NCBI RefSeq assembly: GCF_026283925.1 | Contig: NZ_JAPDPF010000006.1 | Location: 1-64,000, forward strand | From: Dyella halodurans | GTDB taxonomy: Bacteria > Pseudomonadota > Gammaproteobacteria > Xanthomonadales > Rhodanobacteraceae | DNA: 64,000 nucleotides | Reading direction: 5' to 3' | In this document: one piece after another, positions 39,428-49,000 of the stretch | Layout of the letters: each line of letters starts with the position of its first letter | Position numbering within the stretch: position 1 is the stretch's first letter | Program-made: the position numbers and the translations under genes | The notes under the pieces: model-generated | Told to the model about the DNA's origin: nothing | The model's input: the letters and a program-made list of their open reading frames with translations, nothing else | Databases searched by the model: none

Positions 39428-41722
39428 ATGATCGAGGCCGTCGTGGGAATGCGCGTGAATGAGGATCGCCTGTCACCGTGGTGGCTGCGCGCCGTGCTGG
39501 TGGTGATGGTGATCGGTTTTTCCACCTTGCTTGCCGTCACCGTGCTGGCGTATCGGAACGCGCCGCCAGTTCCTGCGCAGGTGGTCGGCCCCGATGGCGC
39601 CGTGCTGTATACCGGCGACGACATACGCGCCGGGCAAGCGGTTTTCCTGAAATACGGCCTGATGGACAACGGCAGCATCTGGGGCCACGGCGCCTATCTT
39701 GGGCCGGACTTCGGGGCCGAAGCATTGCATCGCATGGGCACGGCGACCGAACAGCATCTCGCGCAACAGCAGTACCAGCAGCCGTGGGCGTCGCTAGATC
39801 CGATGCAGCAGGCCGCCGTTCAAGGACAGACGGCCGTGATGCTCAAGACCAATCGCTACGATCCGGCCAGTGACCGCCTGTCGCTCACGGCACCGGAAGC
39901 GAAGGCTTTCGAACAGGAGGCCGCCTATTGGACCGGATATTTTCAGGAGCCCACCCGCAACGCAGGACTCAAGCGCGGCTTGATCAGCGACCCGCAGGAG
40001 CTGCACCAGTTCAGCGCCTTCGTCAGCTGGGCGGCCTGGGTTTCGGTGGCCAACCGACCCGGTCATGCGTATTCCTACACCAATAACTTTCCGTTCGATC
40101 CTGCAGTCGGCAACGTGGCGCCAAGCGGTGCACTGCTGTGGAGTGCTCTGAGCCTGGTGATGCTGCTGGGCGGCATCGCCGCGGTGCTGCTCGCGTTCGG
40201 TAAATTCGACTACCTCGGCTGGATCACGCGCGGCCACCGGGCCACGCCTCAGGTCATTCCCGGGCAATCGAGCCCCGGGCAGCGTGCGCTGGCCAAGTTC
40301 TTCGTGGTGGTGGCGTTGCTCTACCTCGCGCAGACGCTCATTGGTGGCGCGGTAGCGCATTTCCGTGCCGACCCGGGCACCTTTTATGGCTTCGAGCTGG
40401 AGCGCATCTTCCCCAGCAACGTGCTGCGCGTCTGGCACCTGCAGACCGCCATTTTTTGGATCGCCACCTCCTATGTCGCGGCGGCCCTCTATCTGGCGCG
40501 CTCGCTGCGCCGCGACGAGCCAAGCTGGCTGCCCATGGCGATTCATCTGCTGTTCGCCGCGTTCGCGGTGGTGATCGTGGGCAGCCTGCTCGGCGAGTGG
40601 GCCGGCATCTCGCAGCTGCTGGGGCGCTGGTGGTTCTGGCTCGGCAACCAGGGCTGGGAATACCTGGAGCTGGGGCGGATCTGGCAGTACCTGCTGGTGG
40701 TTGGCCTGCTCGGATGGTTCGCCCTGCTCTGGTATCTCGCGCGCCCGCGCGATGTGGTGCAGGTGGAAGCCCGCCCGCTCGCTCGCGTCTTCCTGTTCGC
40801 CGCGCTGTCGATCCCCGTGTTCTACCTGCCCGCCCTGTTCTTTGGCGCCGAGACCAACTACACGGTGGTCGATACCTGGCGCTTCTGGATCATTCACCTG
40901 TGGGTGGAAGGCTTCTTCGAATTCTTCGCCACCACCGTGGTGGCTGTGGTGTTCTACCAGCTGGGACTGACGCGCCTGACGACGGCCATGCGGGTCATTT
41001 ATCTCGACGCGATCCTCTACTTCCTGGGTGGCCTGATCGGCACCGGGCACCACTGGTACTTCAGTGGCCAGACCCAGTTCAACATGGCCCTGTCCGCGCT
41101 GTTCTCAGCGCTCGAAGTGGTGCCACTGACGCTGTTGACGCTGGATGCCTGGGACTTCGTGCGGACCACCCAGGGCGGGCGCGATGACCAGGGAGGGGTG
41201 CTGCGGATACCGCACAAGTGGACGTTTTATTTCCTGATGGCCGTTGGCTTCTGGAATTTCGTCGGTGCCGGCGTGTTCGGTTTCCTGATCAACCTGCCGA
41301 TTGTCAGTTACTACGAAGTCGGTACCCAGCTCACGCCAAACCACGGTCACGCCGCCATGCTTGGCGTGTTTGGCATGCTTGCGCTGGCCTTGTTGGTATT
41401 CGTCATTCGGCAAACCACCGCCGAGGCGCAATGGCCTGCCGTCGAGAAGTACGTCAAGGTCGGATTCTGGGGCGTCAACATCGGCCTGGCCATGATGCTG
41501 GTGATGAGCCTGTTTCCCAGTGGCGTGCTGCAGGTCTGGGATGTCATGTCGAACGGTTACTGGCACGCCCGCGGCTACGACTACGTCAATGCGCCGCGCT
41601 CCCGCCTGATCGAATGGCTGCGCATGCCCGGCGACCTGGTAATGATCGTGTTCGGCGCCGTGCCCATGGCCATGGCCGCGATCAAGGGCTGGTGGCTTTC
41701 GCGTTATCCGCTTCAGCCCTGA
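39428..41722 (+). CDS. norB: Quinol-dependent nitric oxide reductase (qNOR)
   Basis: A 764-residue inner-membrane enzyme that reduces two NO to N2O using quinol. It fuses an N-terminal cytochrome-c-like periplasmic domain without haem c (about residues 45-215) to a 12-helix haem-copper-oxidase-like subunit, which distinguishes qNOR from cNOR. Conserved stretches include RVWHLQTAIFWIAT (haem b His), HLWVEGFFEFFATT, GTGHHWYFSG and NHGHAAMLGVFG (metal-centre His residues). The start at 39428 has GGGAG upstream. It faces nirK convergently, so the window holds both NO production and NO removal. Confidence 0.92.
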   Translation: MIEAVVGMRVNEDRLSPWWLRAVLVVMVIGFSTLLAVTVLAYRNAPPVPAQVVGPDGAVLYTGDDIRAGQAVFLKYGLMDNGSIWGHGAYLGPDFGAEALHRMGTATEQHLAQQQYQQPWASLDPMQQAAVQGQTAVMLKTNRYDPASDRLSLTAPEAKAFEQEAAYWTGYFQEPTRNAGLKRGLISDPQELHQFSAFVSWAAWVSVANRPGHAYSYTNNFPFDPAVGNVAPSGALLWSALSLVMLLGGIAAVLLAFGKFDYLGWITRGHRATPQVIPGQSSPGQRALAKFFVVVALLYLAQTLIGGAVAHFRADPGTFYGFELERIFPSNVLRVWHLQTAIFWIATSYVAAALYLARSLRRDEPSWLPMAIHLLFAAFAVVIVGSLLGEWAGISQLLGRWWFWLGNQGWEYLELGRIWQYLLVVGLLGWFALLWYLARPRDVVQVEARPLARVFLFAALSIPVFYLPALFFGAETNYTVVDTWRFWIIHLWVEGFFEFFATTVVAVVFYQLGLTRLTTAMRVIYLDAILYFLGGLIGTGHHWYFSGQTQFNMALSALFSALEVVPLTLLTLDAWDFVRTTQGGRDDQGGVLRIPHKWTFYFLMAVGFWNFVGAGVFGFLINLPIVSYYEVGTQLTPNHGHAAMLGVFGMLALALLVFVIRQTTAEAQWPAVEKYVKVGFWGVNIGLAMMLVMSLFPSGVLQVWDVMSNGYWHARGYDYVNAPRSRLIEWLRMPGDLVMIVFGAVPMAMAAIKGWWLSRYPLQP

Positions 41723-41757
41723 GGCGCGCCGTTTGCCGCCAAAGAGGCAGAAGTGCG

Positions 41758-42324
41758 TCAGCTCGCCGCGAGTGCCTTGCGTACGGCGTCCACGAAGGTC
41801 GGATCGACTCGTCCGATCACCGTGGTGCGCGCAATGATGCGCCCGTCGGGATCGAGCAGGATCAGTTCGGTGGAGTGATTGAAGTCGCCGTCGGGCAACT
41901 GACGGTACTGCAGGCCCAGCAGTGCGGAAAGCGCGCGCACGTCCTGCGGCTCGGCGCGGGCCAGGGTCCAGTGCGGCGCATCGAGCTGGCGCTTCTGGGC
42001 GTACTGCTGCAAGGCCGCCACGTTGTCGCGCGCCGGATCGAAGCTGACCGCGAGCAGATCCAGCTTGTCACGCGCAGGCTCGTCCAGGGCTTTGCGTGTG
42101 GCTTTCATGGTGTCCACGGTCATCGGGCAGACCATGGCGCAGGACGTGTAGAACATGGTTATCAGCTGCACGCGCCCGCGGCGTTCGGACAACGTCCAGC
42201 TGTGCCCGCCCTGATCGGTGAGCTTGATGCCGAGCTGATAAATCGAATCGTTCGGCAGCGGCGTCGCCGCCAGTGCCGGGCCGACCAGTAGCAGGCAAAG
42301 CCAGGATATCAACAGGCGTCTCAT
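41758..42324 (-). CDS. SCO1/SenC family copper chaperone-like protein
   Basis: A 188-residue exported or membrane-anchored thioredoxin-fold protein (signal MRRLLISWLCLLLVGPALA). It has YTSCAMVCPMTVDTMK, where the CxxxC pair binds copper or acts in redox, and the later conserved His is in DFNHSTELIL. Family members deliver copper to cytochrome oxidase or other copper enzymes. As the third gene after nirK, it may supply copper to the nitrite reductase (inference). It starts eight bases after the preceding gene stops. Confidence 0.88.
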   Translation of the reverse strand: MRRLLISWLCLLLVGPALAATPLPNDSIYQLGIKLTDQGGHSWTLSERRGRVQLITMFYTSCAMVCPMTVDTMKATRKALDEPARDKLDLLAVSFDPARDNVAALQQYAQKRQLDAPHWTLARAEPQDVRALSALLGLQYRQLPDGDFNHSTELILLDPDGRIIARTTVIGRVDPTFVDAVRKALAAS

Positions 42325-42332
42325 CGAATGCC

Positions 42333-43106
42333 TCACTCGGGCCGCGCGCAGCGGAAGCCCAGGTTGTTGGTGGTGTCCGAGGCCTTGAGCGCGGACAGCA
42401 TGGCCACGCGCATCAGGGTGGCGTAGTTTTCCTTCTGCTGCATGTTGGCGGCGCCGGCACCGCAGAAGCGCACCTTGTCGGCGCCATCCTGCTCTCGACC
42501 ATCGCCACTCACCAGCAAGGCGTTGAAGTCGTCCACCCATTCCCACACCAGGCCATTGAGGTCGCGCACGCCGTGCACGTCCGCGTCACCACCCACCAAG
42601 GGCAGCGGCGTGTTTGACGGACGGCTGTACCAATCCAGCACGCGGTCGCGCCAGGCGGGATCGCTGCGGGCATCGGCGCGATGCGCGTCGGCGGCCGCGG
42701 CGTATTCCCACTCGTACCATGAGGGCAGGCGCGCCTGCTCGCTCTCGCAGAAAGCCTGTGCCGCGAACCAGCTCACCCGCGTCACGGGTTGCTGCGGCAA
42801 TTCGCTGGCACCCAGCGCATCGGCGCTGGCCCAGCGCGATAAATACTGGCCATCGGCGAAGACCGGCGCCACGCGATCACGTCGCCACTGCGGATGCGCC
42901 CTGACGAAGGCCAGGAACTCGGCGTTCGTCACGGGCTCGGTGCGCAGGCGAAACGGCTTGATCTGCGCCGGCGCGCTCTTGTTGTCGGCTGCGATCACGC
43001 TGGCGAAGCTGCCGCCAGGCAAGGGCACGTAGTCCGCCGCCAGCGACGCCGACGCCGCACACATGCCCATGACCAGCCACCACCCACGCATGACTATCGA
43101 ACCCAT
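42333..43106 (-). CDS. nirV: SUMF1/formylglycine-generating-enzyme family protein (NirV-like)
   Basis: A 257-residue protein with a signal peptide (near MRGWWLVMGMCAASASLAA). The FGE-sulfatase domain shows RLRTEPVTNAEFLAFVRAHP, VTRVSWFAAQAFCESEQARL, YEWEYAA and the ending NNLGFRCAR. Genes of this family beside nirK are called nirV; their role is unproven. Its ATG shares the A of the nirK TGA stop, so it is coupled to nirK. It lacks the usual paired active-site Cys motif of true formylglycine generators as far as I can see, so chemistry on sulfatases is unlikely. Confidence 0.82.
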   Translation of the reverse strand: MGSIVMRGWWLVMGMCAASASLAADYVPLPGGSFASVIAADNKSAPAQIKPFRLRTEPVTNAEFLAFVRAHPQWRRDRVAPVFADGQYLSRWASADALGASELPQQPVTRVSWFAAQAFCESEQARLPSWYEWEYAAAADAHRADARSDPAWRDRVLDWYSRPSNTPLPLVGGDADVHGVRDLNGLVWEWVDDFNALLVSGDGREQDGADKVRFCGAGAANMQQKENYATLMRVAMLSALKASDTTNNLGFRCARPE

Positions 43107-44623
43107 CAGTGCCCTGCCGCAGGTGTCGGCGCGGGCTGCGCGCGTACCTTGGCCACGTCTTCCTTGGTGATCTGCCCACCTGGGTTGCCCCAGCTGTTGA
43201 GCACGAAGGTAAGAATATTGGCCACCTCGTCGTCGGTGAGCTGACCCATCGGCGGCATCACCGAATCGTACTCCTTGCCGTTGACGGTGACCTTGCCGGT
43301 GTGGCCATGCAGGGGGATGCTGATCAAGTCGTCCTTGCTCAGCTTGGCCAGGAAATCGGACTTGGCCAACGGCGGAAACACCCCTTCGAGGCCTTCGCCA
43401 TTGGGCTGGTGGCAGACCGAGCAGGTACCGGCGAACAACTCCTTGCCCGCGGCGATCTGCTCGTCCTTGCTCAGCGTGCCGCTGGCATGCGCCTGGGCGG
43501 CGACCGCCACCGCCTGCAGGTTCGGCCCGGCGCGGTCACCCAGGTAGACCGAGTCCACCTCCTTGCCCGAGTAGATCGCCTTGTTCTCCGGGCCTTCCAC
43601 CTTGAGGATGCCCAGCGCGCCCTTGTTGAAGGCGCGGAAAATCGAATGGTCGACCAACACGTAGCTGCCCGGCACGTCGACATGGAACTCGCCCATGATC
43701 GCGCCGCCAGCGGGAATCAAGGTGGTTTGCACGTTCTCCTGCGCGTGCGTGCCACCTTCGAAGTAGACCTTGTCGAAGATCTCGCCGATCACGTGGAAGC
43801 TGGAGACCAGGTTGGGCCCGCCATTGCCCACGAACAGGCGCACGGTTTCCCCGGTCTTGGCGGTGAGCGCGTGGTCGCCGGTGAGCGAACCCTCGTGGCC
43901 GTTGAACAGCACGTAGGTCGGATGCTCATCGATGGCCTTGTCCATATCGAACGGCTGGTGACCCTTCTCGCGGTACTTGCCCGTCGTATAGAAGTCGCCC
44001 TGCATCACGTAGTACTCGTGGTCCACCTTGGGCAGGCCTTCCGGCGGCTCGATCAGGATCAGGCCGTACATGCCGTTGGCAATGTGCATGCCTACCGGCG
44101 CAGTCGCGCAGTGATAGACGTAGATGCCGGCGTTGAGCGCCTTGAAGGTGAACTGGCTCTCGTGGCCCGGTGCGGTGAAGCTCGACGCCGCGCCGCCGCC
44201 CGGACCGGTGACGCCATGCAGGTCGATGTTATGCGGCATCTTGCTGTCCGGCGAATTCTTCAGATGGAACTCCACCGTGTCGCCCTGGCGCACGCGGATG
44301 AAGCTGCCGGGTACCGTGCCGCCGAAGGTCCAGTAGGTGTAGGTGACGCCTTCGGAAATCGGCATCTCCTTCTCGATCACTTCCAGGTCCACGATCACCT
44401 TGGCCGGATGATCGCGATGGATCGGTGGCGGCACATTCGGTGGTATGCCCAGCACGGCATGGATGGGTTCGCCCTGCGGCGGACCGAAATCACCAGGTAC
44501 CGATGTCGCGGATTTCGCTGGCGCGCTGCTGCTCGCCGCGGTGTCATTCGCCGTCTTGCCCGAACAGGCCGCCAAGGCCAGCATGCAGCCGGCCACCCAC
44601 ATGGTCATCAACTGCCGCTTCAT
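43106..44623 (-). CDS. nirK: Copper nitrite reductase with fused C-terminal cytochrome c domain
   Basis: A 505-residue periplasmic lipoprotein (lipobox LALAAC, Cys20) that reduces nitrite to NO. Two cupredoxin domains supply type 1 copper ligands H131, C172, H180 and M185 and type 2 ligands H136, H171 and H326. Catalytic D134 and H277 are present. A C-terminal class I cytochrome c domain (residues about 385-490) has CSVCH at 401-405 and a Met axial ligand candidate in VMPPMG. The three-domain layout is known from Ralstonia-type enzymes and is common in Rhodanobacter. The start at 44623 follows GGGGAG. Confidence 0.93.
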   Translation of the reverse strand: MKRQLMTMWVAGCMLALAACSGKTANDTAASSSAPAKSATSVPGDFGPPQGEPIHAVLGIPPNVPPPIHRDHPAKVIVDLEVIEKEMPISEGVTYTYWTFGGTVPGSFIRVRQGDTVEFHLKNSPDSKMPHNIDLHGVTGPGGGAASSFTAPGHESQFTFKALNAGIYVYHCATAPVGMHIANGMYGLILIEPPEGLPKVDHEYYVMQGDFYTTGKYREKGHQPFDMDKAIDEHPTYVLFNGHEGSLTGDHALTAKTGETVRLFVGNGGPNLVSSFHVIGEIFDKVYFEGGTHAQENVQTTLIPAGGAIMGEFHVDVPGSYVLVDHSIFRAFNKGALGILKVEGPENKAIYSGKEVDSVYLGDRAGPNLQAVAVAAQAHASGTLSKDEQIAAGKELFAGTCSVCHQPNGEGLEGVFPPLAKSDFLAKLSKDDLISIPLHGHTGKVTVNGKEYDSVMPPMGQLTDDEVANILTFVLNSWGNPGGQITKEDVAKVRAQPAPTPAAGH

Positions 44624-44658
44624 CGTAACGCTCCCCTTTCGGATTCCCGTCACGCAAC

Positions 44659-44687
44659 CCGGCATGCTCACCGCCCAACCATGCCGG
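44659..44687 (-). promoter_or_regulatory. Inverted repeat in the nirK leader
   Basis: CCGGCATG (44659-44666) and CATGCCGG (44680-44687) with a 13-base spacer, 36 bases before the nirK start. It could be a regulator site or an RNA hairpin. No T-run follows. Confidence 0.4.
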
Positions 44688-44748
44688 CCGCGGGAACGAA
44701 GTGAATGGAAATAAGCGGAACCTTGCGCCCGCTGGCGTGAGCGACCCG

Positions 44749-44964
44749 TCAACGCGGGGCGCTGCCTCTTGGAGCGAGCTCCCATCTGCCCTGCAAATGG
44801 TCGGCCCACCCATATGACACGGGCAGGCCCTGCTCGACCCTGGCGGGCATGGCTAGGATGGCTTTCTGGATTTCAGAGGAGGATGAATCCGGGTACCCAA
44901 GTAGTGTCCGGCCGCCTTCGGTGAACTTGCCTGGCTCGGCGGAGGCGAGGTGATCCTTGACCAC
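44749..44964 (-). CDS. Possible small protein or gene remnant, 71 aa
   Basis: A minus-strand frame begins at a GTG at 44964 and reads [20 protein letters not shown] to APR. The same frame continues a few codons upstream (WPIKVFALSD) before a stop, so this may be the end of a larger decayed gene. Composition is reasonable for a protein, but no ribosome binding site or family is seen. It lies just upstream of nirK. Confidence 0.3.
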   Translation of the reverse strand: MVKDHLASAEPGKFTEGGRTLLGYPDSSSSEIQKAILAMPARVEQGLPVSYGWADHLQGRWELAPRGSAPR

Positions 44965-45201
44965 GTCGCTGAGTGCGAAGACTTTGATGGGCCAGCCTAC
45001 CCGTCACTCAAGCGGCTGGCATTGTCTGGGCGTCTCCCGTGCGCCCAAGGTCCATGGCAGACCGTAGCTACCCTACCTCCGGTAACAAGCGCCCATTGGC
45101 GCCGCTGGACGGTCGCGCGAGCTCAGTGCCTCTGCTGCTGGCAATCCTCGAGGTCCGCTGTGCATTGCGGAATCAGCTGGTCGACGCACATTCCATCGAC
45201 A

Positions 45202-45888
45202 TCAACCCGACGGCACGGCTGCCAGGTTAATGCCGTTCTCTGCGGCCTTCTGCCGAGTGAGGTCGGTTATGACCACTCCCTTTGCCATCAGATAGTCCGC
45301 GAGATGCTGATTCTTGCAAATGACGGCTGCTGTAAGGGCATTGAAGCCTTTTGAGTTCGGAGGCGTGTCCAGTCGAACGCCAGCGGCGACCAGCGCGTAA
45401 ACATTCGATGCTTGATCATGGAGTGATGCTGCTTCGAGTGGGCTGAGCACATTGCCGTCAGCTCTGAGATTTGGATCCAGTCCATGCGCCATCAGGGTCA
45501 CCAAAGTAGCCGTGGAGTCGTATTGAACGGCCCATGACAGCATCCTCAGGGCATTCTCTTCCCGGATCTGCGCTCCTTTTTCGAACAGCCTATTGAGCAG
45601 GTCGGCATCGTCCGCGAGGACAGCCATGTCAATCGCGTTCATCTGCTGGCCGTGCAACGGCATTGACGCGTTGGGATCAGCCAGTGAAGCGGCTATTTGA
45701 GCCAACCTCTCTCGGTCAGCCATCTCGTCTTTGGCCGCCTCCCCGTGACAAAGGCCTCGCTGGAGTGCGCGTGTCAGCACGTTCGAAACGGTATCCGAAG
45801 TCGGATCCGACGGATCGGATGCCCTCGAGGCTGACGACAGCACAAGCCCGATCGACAATACGGCAGCGCAACACGACATCCTGCTCAT
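45202..45888 (-). CDS. Secreted ankyrin-repeat protein
   Basis: A 228-residue protein starting at the ATG at 45888 (MSRMSCCAAVLSIGLVLSSA) after AGGGGTGATC, with a signal peptide. The mature part has about four ankyrin-like units: MNAIDMAVLADDADLLNRLF, LSWAVQYDSTATLVTLMAHG, LSPLEAASLHDQASNVYALV and LTAAVICKNQHLADYLMAKG. Periplasmic ankyrin proteins bind partner proteins; no partner is evident here. It stands alone between the nir genes and the autotransporter. Confidence 0.78.
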   Translation of the reverse strand: MSRMSCCAAVLSIGLVLSSASRASDPSDPTSDTVSNVLTRALQRGLCHGEAAKDEMADRERLAQIAASLADPNASMPLHGQQMNAIDMAVLADDADLLNRLFEKGAQIREENALRMLSWAVQYDSTATLVTLMAHGLDPNLRADGNVLSPLEAASLHDQASNVYALVAAGVRLDTPPNSKGFNALTAAVICKNQHLADYLMAKGVVITDLTRQKAAENGINLAAVPSG

Positions 45889-45979
45889 GATCACCCCTTA
45901 GGAATTGGACCAGCTTCGTTCGTCGTGGCTGATAAGGAAGCACGCGAACCCACCCGATGGCTTGCGCGCAACTCTATGG

Positions 45980-46003
45980 TGTCTGCTTCGAGTTGCGGAC
46001 TAA
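45980..46003 (+). repeat. Hairpin repeat, long type, remnant
   Basis: TGTCTGCTTCGAGTTGCGGA then CTAAC: left arm plus the start of the nested element. It lies 81 bases from the autotransporter stop. Confidence 0.65.
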
Positions 46004-46084
46004 CATCTATCCAAATCACGCAAGCGATCAAGCGGCTTTAGTCTGCGGAGCGCCGCCATCTGACGAGCAGCGCTCCGGCAAACC

Positions 46085-49000
46085 TCAGAACCTCCAATCC
46101 AGACTCAAGCGCGCGGACTGATCCGAAGCGCGCTGAGCAAACTGACCTTGGTAGCTGGCATCCACCGAAACGTTGGGCGTGATGGTGAAGCTGATGCCCG
46201 TGTTGAGCACGCCGGCATTGCGCGCCACCGGCAGGCCGGCGATGTCGAAGCTGTCGCCACCGGCGGCAAAGCGCATGGTCGCGCCGGGCACCGTATCGCC
46301 CCAGGCGTGCTGCCAGCCCAGGCCCACGTGCGCGTGCAGGCCGTGATCTGCCCCCCCGAGGTCGAAGATGGTCCGCAGGCCCAGCGTACTGTAGCCGAGG
46401 GTGCTGTCCTGCGCGGCCACATCCAGCGTGGCGGGCATGCCGTTCTCGTGAATCGTCGGCGTGCTCAAGCGCTCGACGGCCAGGTTCGCGAACGGCGCCA
46501 GCATGGTGCGGCCCAGCGCAATCGGCCAGCTTGCATCGACATAGCCCTGCGCGGTGTTGGCGCGGTAGCTGCTGCCTGCACTGCCGCCGAAGGTGCCAAA
46601 ACCGATGAAGCGGTTCGTGTCCACCTTCTGCCAGCCGTAGATGACGCCCCCCTGCCACTGCAGCGGGCCGGTCTGCATGCTGCCGTACAAGCCCAGGTGT
46701 TGGTCGACCATGTGGGAAGACGCACCCAGCGTGGCGATGCGTGCCGTGCCTTGACCGGTGCCGATCACCGCGCCCAGCCGCGCGCTACCACCTACCGGCA
46801 GGTCGCCCCCGATCAGCAGGCCACTGCCGTCGTCACTGAGGTCAGATGCATTGCCATCGCTGTCATGGCTGCCCCAATGCCCCCAAACGGCAGTCCAGGC
46901 GGTGACGCCGTGGTCGTCGGTGACATTCAGGCCGTTCGCATTGTTGTCTTGACCGGCAAGATGCTGGTTGATCGCTTCGCGCACGTAGTGATCGTTGTCG
47001 GCAATCGCCGTGCGGGTCGAGGCGTGGATTTCGCCGGAGAGCTGATCGAAGGCGTGGCGGGCGGTAGCCGCGTCCAACACCACCAGCGCATCATAGAGGG
47101 GGCTGCTTGGACCCAGGGCGTTCGTCGCCGTCGCCACTGCCCGCTGGTTGGGCGTCTGCGCCACGGTGGCGAAGCTGATGTCGTTGCGCTCCAGTGATAA
47201 CGTCACCGCGTTGGTGCCATAGCTAAGTACCGGCTCGAGAAAGGCCAGGTTGGCGCTGGCCGAAGCGAACCGGCCACTGACGCCACCGGCGGCGGTGAGC
47301 ACCGTGTAGCTGGTGAGCGGCGCCCAGTTGCCCGCATCGGCCAGCACCAGCGCCGTGCCCGCGAGGCTGGCGGTGCCGCCGACGCTCAGTAGACTGGCCT
47401 GACCACTGGGGGTCGCTTCCACCTCAAACACACCGTTGGCGAGCTGGGTGTAGTTGCCCTGGATGGTGAGTGTGCCGATCGAGCCACCCGCCCACAGCGT
47501 GCCGCCGTTACTGACGTTGCCGCCAATCGTGCCGTGGCCGCGCAGCGTGCCGCCACTGGCGACGGTCACGTTGCCACCCAGCACGGCCGCTGGCGTGCTT
47601 GCATCGCCCACTTCCAGCGCGCCTGCCTGCACGGTCGTGGTGCCGGTAAAGCCATTGCTGTTGCCGTCCAGAATGAGTGTGCCGGCGTTCTGCACCAGTG
47701 CGCCGCTGCCGGAAATCGCACCTGGGAATTCAAGCGCATCGCTGCGGAAAAACGTGAGCACGCCATGGGCGCCGATGGTCACGTCGCCGGTAATGGAGCC
47801 TGCGGTCCCGTTGTTGCCAATCTGCAGCGTGCCTTGATTGATCGTGGTACCACCGGTGTAGCTATCGGTGCCAGTAAGCACCAGATTACTCGCGCCGTTC
47901 TTGATCAATGCACCTGGTCCGTCGATGTTGCCTGACGTGACGAGGCTACCGACGGTGTCAAATGTGCCGCTGCCTGCCAACGTGATGTTGCGCGCCGAGT
48001 TGAACGAGGCTGTGTTCGCCAGCGTGCCGCCGTTGAAGGTGAGACCACCCGACGCGTCACCCAGGTTGGCATCGCTCGACACCGACAGCGTGCCACCATT
48101 GATCGTGCTGCCACCGAGATACGTGTTGTTGCCCCCGAGAGTCTCGGTCCCGCCGGCCAGCGTGAGGCCACCGTTACCCGTGATGGTGCCGCCGAAATGG
48201 CCAGCCGCATTCGTCAGCGTCAACACCTGGTTGCCGAGGCTCACCTTGCCGTTGCCATCGAGTGAGACGATCGACGCGCCACTGCTGGTGCCCGAGATAT
48301 CGAAGATGGCGCCGCTGGCGACGTTGACGTCTGACGAATGGGTCGGTGCGCCGCTGCCCGACAAGGCCAGCGTGCCGCCATTGATCGCGGTGGCGCCGGT
48401 ATAGAGGTTGGACCCGGCCAGGGTTTCGTTGCCGCTGGCGAGGGTAAGCCCGCCGGCGCCGGCGATCGTACCGGCAAAGTTGCCGCTGGCCTGGGTCAGC
48501 GTGAGCGTCTGGTTGCCGAGATTGACGAAGCCACTGCCGTCGAGCGACGTGATGGACGCACCACTTGTGGTGTGGCTGATGTCGAAGGTGGCGCCAGTCG
48601 CTATATTCACGTCCGCGGAATGGGCGATGCTGCCGCTGCCTGATAAGGAAAGGGTGCCGGCACCGATGGTAGTTGTCCCGGCGTAGGAATCCGCACCGGT
48701 GAGCACCAGCGTGCCTGCGCCGCCTTTTGTGAGGCCGCCACTACCCGTCAACGCCTGCGCCACCGTGAACGCATTAGCAGCATTGTCGATGTCAAAGCCG
48801 CCACCTGCATTGCCCCAGACAATGTTGCGGGCCGTCTGGTTGAACGTGGTGCCGGTGACTTCCAGCGTGCCGCCTTCGAAATCCAGCGGATTGGTGCTCG
48901 CGCCGAGGTTGGCATCGGAGGACACCGCCAGGTTGCCGCCACTCAGTGTGGTCGTGCCGGTGTAACCATTGATACCGTTGAGAACCAGCGTGCCGCCATC

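Noticed and set aside
42333-43106. True formylglycine-generating enzyme acting on sulfatases
   Set aside because: No sulfatase gene is nearby, the usual paired Cys motif is not evident, and the gene is coupled to nirK, which points to the NirV group.
43109-44704. 531-codon plus-strand open frame opposite nirK
   Set aside because: Every catalytic residue of NirK is on the other strand. This frame is a high-GC shadow rich in Arg, Val and His.
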